DNA from: Pseudovibrio japonicus
GTDB lineage: Bacteria > Pseudomonadota > Alphaproteobacteria > Rhizobiales > Stappiaceae
Length of the DNA: 64,000 nucleotides
Direction of reading: 5' to 3'
Assembly (NCBI RefSeq): GCF_014651595.1
Contig: NZ_BMXE01000002.1
Location: 310,001 to 374,000, forward strand
Positions 57,826-64,000 of the stretch are shown here, in pieces; positions within the stretch are counted from its first letter, which is position 1, and every line of letters begins with the position of its first letter. Under the pieces are notes generated by a model. The model searched no databases and was not told where the DNA came from. It saw only the letters and a program-made list of their open reading frames with translations. The position numbers and the translations under genes are program-made.

Positions 57826-58470
57826 GTGACTGCCAATTCACCCAACGGAGCTGAAATTTACCGCCGTCTCATCAAAGCGATTGAGACCCGTGAGCTGAAA
57901 CCAGGCAGTCGCTTACGGGAAGCAGAACTGGCAGAGAAATTCGGCGTCAGCCGCACACCGATCCGGGAAGGCCTGAAGCGCCTTGAAGCGCAGGGGCTTG
58001 CGGTTCATGAACCGAACCGCGGCATGGTCATTCCTAGTCTCGACCACAATCAGATCAGCGAACTCTATTTTCTGCGTGAGGTGCTCGAAGGCACCGCTGG
58101 CCGTTTGGCTGCACAGCATGCGTCAGCTGCGGAGATCGAGATCCTTCAGGAGATGGTTGAGTCAGACATGCAGAACCTTGCGGATGCAGACCGTCTGATC
58201 AAGACCAACCGTGAGTTCCACCGTCGCTTTTATCTTGCCTCCCATAACCGCTATCTGGTTGAACAAATTGACCATATGCGCTTGTCTCTGCTGTTGCTCG
58301 CTGGCACAACCCTGACAGATGATGACCGTCGTCGTCTGGCGATTGAGGAGCATGCTGAGATCGTCGATGCCATTTCCAAGCGCGATTGTGACCGTGCAGA
58401 CAGAGCTGCGCGTCACCATATTGCGGAGGCCCACAAGGCGCGCCTGAAGTTCTTCACTCAGCTCACTTAA
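57826..58470 (+). CDS. GntR-family (FadR/FCD subfamily) transcriptional regulator
   Basis: 214 aa. The N-terminal winged HTH is GSRLREAELAEKFGVSRTPIREGLKRLEAQGLAVHEPNRGMVI (about residues 26-69). The C-terminal all-helical FCD domain includes REVLEGTAGRLAAQHAS and NREFHRRFYLASHNRYLVEQIDHM, with the His and Asp residues that bind a metal or carboxylate in this family. The start is GTG 57826 with GGGAAT upstream. Ligands for FCD regulators are often organic acids such as gluconate, lactate or acyl compounds, so the nearby gnd or ldh are candidates only. Confidence 0.92.
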   Translation: MTANSPNGAEIYRRLIKAIETRELKPGSRLREAELAEKFGVSRTPIREGLKRLEAQGLAVHEPNRGMVIPSLDHNQISELYFLREVLEGTAGRLAAQHASAAEIEILQEMVESDMQNLADADRLIKTNREFHRRFYLASHNRYLVEQIDHMRLSLLLLAGTTLTDDDRRRLAIEEHAEIVDAISKRDCDRADRAARHHIAEAHKARLKFFTQLT

Positions 58471-58497
58471 GTCCATCGAAAGCTGGATCATCCAGAG

Positions 58498-58525
58498 CGC
58501 GTTCCGGTAAAAGAGCGCGTTTTTT
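58498..58525 (+). terminator. Rho-independent terminator after the GntR gene
   Basis: CGCGTTC and GAGCGCG pair over 7 bp with one wobble around an 8-nt loop, followed by TTTTTT. It sits 27 nt past the stop. Confidence 0.8.
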
Positions 58526-58784
58526 GTATGGGGCATAATGCTGGCAATTCCGACCTCCCTTGCTTATGGGCTTGTACCCCATCTTCATCGCTGGAACACT
58601 TTTCTCTAAGCGCCGATCACCACAACCTGCGTGGGAACGCGCAGTCGTTACAGTTTTAGAGACAACTTGTGCAGCGTTTCGAGCGCACGGGGATCAGGTA
58701 GGGAAATCGTAATTCTTACCCTTCAAATTTAAATTAGATAGGTGACCTTTACAGAGATTCACGACAGTTTTTTGAGGGGAATAA
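58526..58784. other. Upstream region of the small lipoprotein gene
   Basis: About 260 bp with no gene except the leader of the lipoprotein gene. No promoter was identified with confidence. A GAGGGGA ribosome binding site lies at its end. Confidence 0.5.
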
Positions 58785-58979
58785 ATGAGAGTTATCGCGA
58801 TTACAGCCTGCATTCTTACAGTATTACTAGGAATCTCCGGCTGTGCTGTTGTTTCAGTAGGAGGAGCGGCGGTCTCTGTTGCTTCAACTGCAGTAACAAC
58901 AACTGCGAAAGTTGGTGCAACTGTCGTAGAAGGAGCCGTAGACCTTGCTATTCCGGACGGTGACGACGATGATGATTAA
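58785..58979 (+). CDS. Small lipoprotein with acidic tail
   Basis: 64 aa. A lipoprotein signal peptide (VIAITACILTVLLGISG) is followed by lipobox Cys20 (ISGC). The mature part has Val/Ala/Ser-rich segments resembling a short amphipathic or entericidin-like helix, then ends in an acidic run (DGDDDDD). Asp at +2 is absent (Ala follows Cys), so outer-membrane sorting is expected. GAGGGGA lies 6 nt before the ATG. No known domain was recognised. Confidence 0.75.
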   Translation: MRVIAITACILTVLLGISGCAVVSVGGAAVSVASTAVTTTAKVGATVVEGAVDLAIPDGDDDDD

Positions 58980-59018
58980 TAGATCTATTGGTTCAGATAG
59001 ATAGCGTCTTTTACCAGA

Positions 59019-59417
59019 TTAATCCAAGCCAGCCATCTTCTTGCCTGCCAACACCACTTCTACCGCTCGGTGCAACTCGGCCATCTGGTCTTTATCAAGA
59101 GCCTCGACAAGCTCGTTCCGTGTTTCCGCATCCAGTTGTTCTAGCGTGAAACTATCTTCTGCCAGTTTCACGAGTGGTTCAGAGCTGGCTGAAATCGGCA
59201 GAATTTCGCCATCCATGCGCGCAGCTTTCACGCGTGCGTCTTCCAAAATGGCGTGCACAAGGCCGCGGCGGTCATCGGGAAGATTAACCTCAGCAACGAC
59301 CGCGTTGACCGTAGCACGGTCCCCCAGCAGCAATACTGGTGGTCTGGACGTAGCAGAATTGGTCATGGACAGGGCAGTCAGAAACGCGCCCAGAAGCACT
59401 ACTAGAAAATACGGCAT
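59019..59417 (-). CDS. Small exported protein, function unknown
   Basis: 132 aa. The N-terminus YFLVVLLGAFLTALSMTNSA is a signal peptide or TM anchor. The rest is charged and helical, with many Glu and Asp, and no domain was recognised. It is 24 bp downstream of the glycerophosphodiesterase gene on the same strand, so the two are probably co-transcribed. The small lipoprotein gene converges on it. Confidence 0.65.
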   Translation of the reverse strand: MPYFLVVLLGAFLTALSMTNSATSRPPVLLLGDRATVNAVVAEVNLPDDRRGLVHAILEDARVKAARMDGEILPISASSEPLVKLAEDSFTLEQLDAETRNELVEALDKDQMAELHRAVEVVLAGKKMAGLD

Positions 59418-59441
59418 ACACGAGATTCTTAGGGTCGACTG

Positions 59442-61292
59442 TTAGTTCAAGCTGAGATTGTACAGGACAGAGGTATGAAGTAATAACCGTTCAAACTGGT
59501 TCATTTCCTTATATTCTTCCAATGTACTGCGCGCCAGTGCAGGATCATCCGTGATAATTCCGTCAACGCCCATAGAGATGTAACGCAGCATGCTGGATGG
59601 ATTGTTTACGGTCCAGACAAACACCTGCTTATCAGTCTCTTGTGTTCTTCTTATGAAGTTCAAAGAAGCGGAGGCGGAGGAGACGGCTACGAAATTTCCT
59701 TCGAGTTCAGAGAAATTGCCGATAGATGTGGCGGTAAGGAGGCCGATGTTCCAGTTTGGCTCCAATTCTTGCATTTTTGTGAGGGCAGGGCGGTCTAGGG
59801 ACATGATGGCTATTTCATTTTCCATCTCGGCCTGGGTTACGATGCGGGCGACCTCATCTTCTAGGGTTTCCTGTTGGCTGTGGGGATAATATTTGAACTC
59901 AATGAGGAGAGTTGCCTTTCCCTTCACGGCTTCAAGGGCCTCTTGCAGGGTTGGAACGCGCTCGCCCTGAAACTCCACGGCAAACCATCCGCCCACATCG
60001 AATGAACGGACTTCTTCCAATGTCAGGTCCCAGATGTTTTCCGGATTCCCGATCAAACGCATGAAGTCGTTGTCGTGGGTGACAATCACGGACCCATCTG
60101 CCGTTTGCTGGACGTCCACCTCGATCCAGTCAGCGTCGTCTTCAATCGCACGTTCGATCGAGGCGATTGTGTTTTCAGGGGCGTGAGAGGAGGCGCCCCT
60201 GTGGGCGATAATCAGGACTTCCTTCTCTGGCAGGTCTGCCGAAACCCAATAGGTTCCGGTCAGAACCACAATGGTTCCCGCCAGTCCGATCAGGACAGCA
60301 AGGCGCAACGGGGTCAGTGGATTAGTCCATTTTGGCTGGATTTTGGGCCTGTCCGGCACCTCGGTAAAGGTATGTCCTTTGCCGTCTGCCATGAACAAAC
60401 CTGCCTTAAAAATCAACGCCAAACTGCCGGACATGGCCGCGGTGATGAGCGTATTTCCAACCAGCAGAAGTACAACAAGGCTACCGAGGATTGCTGCCAG
60501 CGTTTCTGGAGAGCTATCGTCAAAAGAGATGGCGTAGGAGCCGATATACTCCAAGAGCAGCAGGAGGAGTGCCTGAATGATAATACCCAGCAAGAACCAC
60601 AGTGATACAACACCTGCAAACACCGGGCGCAGGCCACGGGAGAGGAACCTTGCGCGGGAGAACGCCGAGCCCACGGGGTGATCTCTCAGGACCACAAGTG
60701 GTAGAGACAGACCCCAGACAAGGATCGCATAAAGCGGCATTACAATAACCAGCGCGATCCCGATCCCGATGAAGAAAGCCGCCATCCAGAATTCCATGGG
60801 CTGGTATTGCAGGTAATAGTTGATGTCGTATTCTTGCAAAAAGACAAGCACACTCAATACGATAATGGCGATACCAGGGATCATCGCCACCACCAGCCGC
60901 TGGGTTAGCCGCCAAGTGAATATGCCGAGGCGCGGGAACAAGCCAAGCGTTGAGAACAGGGCGTTCCGGGCTGCCATAAACGCACTTTCCTGCCTGTCGA
61001 GCACCAGAAGCAGGGCGACCTGCTCCAGCAATGCCATTGCGATGAAGACAACAACAAAGACAAAGGCGCCGAGCAGCCCTACGGGAGAGAGAAAGAACGA
61101 GGCAATCTCATAGTCTGCCAGCACTGCACTACCTGAAAGGCCGATCACGAAGTTGCCGAGGCCCGCAACGATGGGCGTGATTGCAACGGCACCAAGGAAG
61201 ACAAAGGCATAGTGAACCAGCAACAAACGAAATGCGTTTGCCTTCCAGCCACGAAGTATCAATTGAGCAAGCGTGTGTATTCGTGCTGCCAT
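59442..61292 (-). CDS. Glycerophosphodiester phosphodiesterase with N-terminal membrane domain
   Basis: 616 aa. The first about 340 residues form a polytopic membrane domain (six to eight TMs, for example LVVLRDHPVGSAFSRARFLSRG). The C-terminal GDPD catalytic domain begins IIAHRGASSHAPENTIASIERAIEDDADWIEVDVQQTADGSVIVTHD, with the catalytic HRG and the Glu/Asp metal ligands. VDGIITDDP is near the end. It hydrolyses glycerophosphodiesters to glycerol 3-phosphate. The fused membrane domain resembles the GPDPase_memb type. It is followed by a small exported protein gene. Confidence 0.92.
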   Translation of the reverse strand: MAARIHTLAQLILRGWKANAFRLLLVHYAFVFLGAVAITPIVAGLGNFVIGLSGSAVLADYEIASFFLSPVGLLGAFVFVVVFIAMALLEQVALLLVLDRQESAFMAARNALFSTLGLFPRLGIFTWRLTQRLVVAMIPGIAIIVLSVLVFLQEYDINYYLQYQPMEFWMAAFFIGIGIALVIVMPLYAILVWGLSLPLVVLRDHPVGSAFSRARFLSRGLRPVFAGVVSLWFLLGIIIQALLLLLLEYIGSYAISFDDSSPETLAAILGSLVVLLLVGNTLITAAMSGSLALIFKAGLFMADGKGHTFTEVPDRPKIQPKWTNPLTPLRLAVLIGLAGTIVVLTGTYWVSADLPEKEVLIIAHRGASSHAPENTIASIERAIEDDADWIEVDVQQTADGSVIVTHDNDFMRLIGNPENIWDLTLEEVRSFDVGGWFAVEFQGERVPTLQEALEAVKGKATLLIEFKYYPHSQQETLEDEVARIVTQAEMENEIAIMSLDRPALTKMQELEPNWNIGLLTATSIGNFSELEGNFVAVSSASASLNFIRRTQETDKQVFVWTVNNPSSMLRYISMGVDGIITDDPALARSTLEEYKEMNQFERLLLHTSVLYNLSLN

Positions 61293-61541
61293 ACCCTGTT
61301 CTTATCTTTGTTGGTGCAGACAGACCGACTGAGTGTTGCCAGGCAATTTCAATGTACCTGAAGAACGTTCCGTAAGAGCGTATAGGTTCCGGGAAGTCAA
61401 GATATGCCAAACAAACGGTAACAGTTGAGCAGGGGATTCGCGGATTTTCCCAATCTTATCCAACTTATTTTTGCGAATGATTTGCAACTGCAAAAACGCT
61501 GAAAAGCCATTACTGACAGTGGGTTGCAACGTGAAATCGCA

Positions 61542-61558
61542 TTTAGAACCAGTCTAAA
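61542..61558. promoter_or_regulatory. Irr-type iron control element (ICE box)
   Basis: TTTAGAACCAGTCTAAA is a 17-bp inverted repeat that agrees with the Irr consensus TTTRGAAYNRTTCYAAA at 16 of 17 positions (the exception is G at position 11). It lies 26 bp before a TTGACA -35-like element and 168 bp before the imelysin start. Confidence 0.78.
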
Positions 61559-61583
61559 CTACTGAAAACACTGGTTTTTAAAC

Positions 61584-61612
61584 TTGACAAAAATAGTCAT
61601 GAATATGAAATA
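61584..61612 (+). promoter_or_regulatory. Candidate sigma-70-type promoter of the imelysin gene
   Basis: TTGACA at 61584-61589 is an exact -35. With a 17-bp spacer the -10 would be GAAATA (61607-61612), a poor match; TATGAA at 61604 gives too short a spacer. The assignment is tentative. Confidence 0.35.
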
Positions 61613-61726
61613 GCCGCAGTTTTCTCACGCCTCTGAGCGTGAATACATTTGCAAACTGAATTCGTGCAGTCTGTTTTGCCCGCTCGCAGTGCGAGGCACC
61701 TTCTCTGCACATTTAAGGGGATTACA

Positions 61727-62995
61727 ATGAGCTTTATCCGCAGCGCTCTGCTCGGCACCGTGGCAATGGCGAGCCTTTCTACTGTTGCTGTTGCAGCAAC
61801 GCCTTCCGAGGTTCTTGAAAACTACGGCGATATCGCCCAGGCAGCGTTTGAAGATTCTCTGACGACTGCAAAGACCCTGCAGGACGCAGTCAACACGCTT
61901 GTGGCAGCACCAACAGAAGACAATCTGAAGGCAGCGCGCCGCGCATGGATTGCTGCTCGTAACCCGTACCAACAGACAGAAGTTTTCCGCTTTGGCAACT
62001 CGATCGTTGATGACTGGGAAGGCAAGGTCAACGCATGGCCGCTTGATGAAGGTCTGATCGACTATGTGGACGGTGCATATGGCAATGAGTCCGAGGAGAA
62101 CCCGTTTTACGCAGCAAACATCATCGCAAACACCAAAGTGACCGTTGCTGGCGAGGAAATCGACGCGACCAAGATCACACCTGAACTGCTCTCTGAACAG
62201 CTTCAGGAAGCGGGTGAAGTGGAAGCAAACGTTGCGACCGGTTACCACGCAATCGAGTTTCTGCTGTGGGGACAAGATTTGAACGGAACGGGGAAAGGTG
62301 CTGGCAACCGTCCTGCTTCTGACTTCGATACCGCAAACTGCACTGGCGGCAACTGTGATCGCCGGGTGGAGTACCTTCAGGCTGCAACCAACCTACTTAT
62401 CACCGATCTGGAAGAGATGGTGGCCGCATGGCAGGTTGACGGTGCAGCACGCAAAGACCTTGCTGACAAGGGTGATGCAGCAGGCATCGCAACGATCCTG
62501 ACCGGCATGGGTTCCCTGTCTTATGGCGAACTGGCCGGTGAGCGCATGAAGCTGGGTTTGATGCTGAACGATCCTGAAGAAGAGCAGGATTGCTTCTCCG
62601 ACAACACCCACATGTCGCATTACAACGACGTGGTTGGCATCAACAACGTCTTCCAGGGAAAATACACCCGGGTTGACGGTAGTGTTGTTGAGGGTGCTTC
62701 CCTTAAGAACTTGCTTGCAAAGGCAGATTCTGCCGTCTCAACCGAGTTGGAAGGTAAGCTGAACGCCTCTATGGGTACATTCACCGCGTTGAAAACCCGC
62801 GCTGAAACCACTGAGTCCTACGACCAGATGATTGGTGAAGGCAACGCTGAAGGCAATGCTGTTATTCAGGCTGCCATTGATAGCCTTATCGACCAGACCG
62901 CCTCCATCCAGCGTGCTGTAAAGGCTCTGAAGCTGGAGAATGTCGCGTTCGAAAGCTCCGACAGCCTCGACAATCCTTCCGCTGTATTTGAGTAA
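61727..62995 (+). CDS. Imelysin-family (peptidase M75) iron-regulated periplasmic protein
   Basis: 422 aa. A Sec signal peptide (LLGTVAMASLSTVAVA) precedes the mature N-terminus near residue 21. The GxHxxE motif is GYHAIEFLLWGQD (about residues 172-184), and AWIAARNPYQQTEVFRFGN and EVEANVATG lead to it. Imelysins are periplasmic iron-uptake components whose chemistry is unproven. ATG 61727 has AAGGGGA about 7 nt upstream. The Irr box upstream and the di-haem oxidoreductase downstream fit an iron-responsive unit. Confidence 0.9.
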   Translation: MSFIRSALLGTVAMASLSTVAVAATPSEVLENYGDIAQAAFEDSLTTAKTLQDAVNTLVAAPTEDNLKAARRAWIAARNPYQQTEVFRFGNSIVDDWEGKVNAWPLDEGLIDYVDGAYGNESEENPFYAANIIANTKVTVAGEEIDATKITPELLSEQLQEAGEVEANVATGYHAIEFLLWGQDLNGTGKGAGNRPASDFDTANCTGGNCDRRVEYLQAATNLLITDLEEMVAAWQVDGAARKDLADKGDAAGIATILTGMGSLSYGELAGERMKLGLMLNDPEEEQDCFSDNTHMSHYNDVVGINNVFQGKYTRVDGSVVEGASLKNLLAKADSAVSTELEGKLNASMGTFTALKTRAETTESYDQMIGEGNAEGNAVIQAAIDSLIDQTASIQRAVKALKLENVAFESSDSLDNPSAVFE

Positions 62996-63002
62996 GAAAT
63001 CC

Positions 63003-63032
63003 AGTCCCGCAGAAGACACTGTCTGCGGGACT
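63003..63032 (+). terminator. Hairpin between the imelysin and di-haem oxidoreductase genes
   Basis: AGTCCCGCAG and CTGCGGGACT are exact 10-bp inverse copies with a 10-nt loop. No T-run follows (TATTCCCTTT), so it may limit rather than stop transcription into the next gene. Confidence 0.65.
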
Positions 63033-63124
63033 TATTCCCTTTGAGCCTTCTTTTGCGCCGAAATGTGCGTTGGTTTGCGTTAATTAGCGTTTTTGTGAAG
63101 GCCTATGTAATACAGGCCCCCGTT

Positions 63125-64000
63125 ATGCCAGCAATGGTTCCAGCCACACTTCGCAGCCGTGCCGGAGTGATAGCCACTACCGCCGCCGCTTTTTCCAGCC
63201 TCTTCATTCCTGCTGCTACCGCTATCGATTTGGAGCGGCGAACCGACCTTAGCTCCGAAGATAAGGCTAGGGTCAACCAGATCCTGAAAGCACCGACAGA
63301 TTTTTCCAAAGCTGAGAAATTTGAATTGATGCAGGCAGGGAAGACAACGAGCCGGAAGCCTCTTAATCGCGCCGCCTTTACGCACCCCAGCACCAATCTT
63401 CCTTTCGAGCAGCATCAGGACTTCCGATTGGGTGAAAGCCTCTTTCAGAAGCTGTGGGTTTCCACTCCAAGTTCGACGCGCGCCTCCGACGGGCTAGGCC
63501 CGCTGTTTAACGCCCGATCTTGTGAGAGCTGCCACCCCAAAGCAGGGCGTGGCCGTCCGCCGGTTGAAGATGAACGTCCAGTTTCCATTTTCCTGCGCCT
63601 TTCTGTTGCCCCTTCCACGCCGGAAGAGCGGGCGCTGATTGAAAGCGGCAAAGTTCCTTTCCTTCCAGAACCAACCTATGGCAGCCAACTGCAGAATTTT
63701 GGGGTGCCGGGGGTGCCGGGGGAAGGGGAGATAAAAATCACCTATGAAGAGATCAAGGTGGATCTCTCTGAGGGTGAAGTCGCCTACCTGCGCAAACCGA
63801 CCTACACCATCGAGAACCTCGCTTACGGTCCGATGTCGGACCATGCACTGGTTTCGGCTCGTGTCGCGCCGCCCATGATAGGCCTTGGCCTGCTGGAAGC
63901 AATTGCAGAAACGGACATCACCTCCCAGGCTGATCCGGAGGATGCTGATCAAGATGGTATTTCGGGTCGGGTCAGCTGGGTCGATCCCAACGACTCTGAC
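63125..64000 (+). CDS. Di-haem oxidoreductase (DUF1111, thiol oxidoreductase-like), partial
   Basis: 292 residues visible; the gene continues past the window. A signal peptide-like stretch (VIATTAAAFSSLFIPAATA) opens it. A first c-type haem site CESCH is at about residues 133-137, in FNARSCESCHPKAGRGRPPVED. FGVPGVPGEGEIKITYEE and ADQDGISGRVSWVDP are typical of the DUF1111 family. No ribosome binding site is obvious; a GTG at 63095 in the same frame would add ten residues. It probably follows imelysin in an iron-related operon, as in other Proteobacteria. Confidence 0.85.
   Translation, partial: MPAMVPATLRSRAGVIATTAAAFSSLFIPAATAIDLERRTDLSSEDKARVNQILKAPTDFSKAEKFELMQAGKTTSRKPLNRAAFTHPSTNLPFEQHQDFRLGESLFQKLWVSTPSSTRASDGLGPLFNARSCESCHPKAGRGRPPVEDERPVSIFLRLSVAPSTPEERALIESGKVPFLPEPTYGSQLQNFGVPGVPGEGEIKITYEEIKVDLSEGEVAYLRKPTYTIENLAYGPMSDHALVSARVAPPMIGLGLLEAIAETDITSQADPEDADQDGISGRVSWVDPNDSD

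Larger units (their letters stand above)
61293..61726. other. Divergent region before the imelysin gene
   Basis: 434 bp between the divergent glycerophosphodiesterase and imelysin genes, with no coding gene. It holds an Irr-type box (61542-61558), a TTGACA (61584-61589) and the leader of the imelysin gene. The rest is AT-rich with no other clear element. Confidence 0.6.

Overview
This 64 kb window reads as chromosome of a marine-type alphaproteobacterium in Hyphomicrobiales/Rhizobiales. The main evidence is gene order. A long minus-strand block carries pnp-rpsO-truB-rbfA-infB-ylxR-nusA-rimP-trmB-metK-XRE-lnt-corC-ybeY-phoH-miaB-plsC-fur-rimI-tsaB-nfu, the order I know from Brucella, Rhizobium and Stappiaceae. 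Supporting signs are an alphaproteobacterial CTTG-N18-CTTATAT heat-shock promoter before dnaK, an Irr-type iron box before an imelysin-like gene, a PmtA-like phospholipid methyltransferase, and a Fur family protein without the usual CxxC. From memory, a Pseudovibrio/Stappiaceae relative fits best; this was not tested by any search. No rRNA, tRNA, CRISPR array, prophage or intact insertion sequence was found.

Layout. Positions 1-5.8 kb: a Yej-type peptide/microcin C ABC importer with two tandem binding proteins and two permeases, the second cut by the window edge. 6.0-9.2 kb: a membrane-anchored cytochrome c, prephenate dehydratase and a PfkB sugar/adenosine kinase. 9.2-12.3 kb: two phosphoglycerate mutase paralogues flanking a small unit made of a 35-aa ORF, a terminator-like hairpin, an uncharacterised 242-aa protein and a PNPOx-fold protein. 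12.4-15.7 kb: dapB, a GC-rich palindromic non-coding island, and an AT-rich OpgB-like membrane phosphoglycerol transferase/sulfatase. 15.9-39.3 kb: the conserved translation, transcription and RNA-modification block. 39.4-48.2 kb: stress and proteostasis genes (universal stress protein, hslU and hslV split by a DUF2157-like membrane protein, flavin reductase, pmtA-like, dnaJ, dnaK). 48.3-54.9 kb: membrane-anchored glutamate synthase-like protein, alkB, TetR, ubiB-ubiE and mutM. 55.1-58.5 kb: L-lactate dehydrogenase, 6-phosphogluconate dehydrogenase and a GntR regulator. 58.8-61.3 kb: small lipoprotein, small exported protein, multi-TM glycerophosphodiesterase. 61.5-64 kb: an Irr-box-preceded imelysin and a di-haem oxidoreductase cut by the right edge.

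Most genes are housekeeping. The least explained parts are the small-ORF unit at 10.5-11.4 kb, the palindromic island at 13.4-13.95 kb, the hairpin in the metK leader, the tandem repeats in IF2 and NusA, and the iron-responsive imelysin locus at the right end. Start codons were re-chosen from ribosome binding sites and family N-termini where the longest open frame was too long. All family assignments come from reading motifs, not from database searches.
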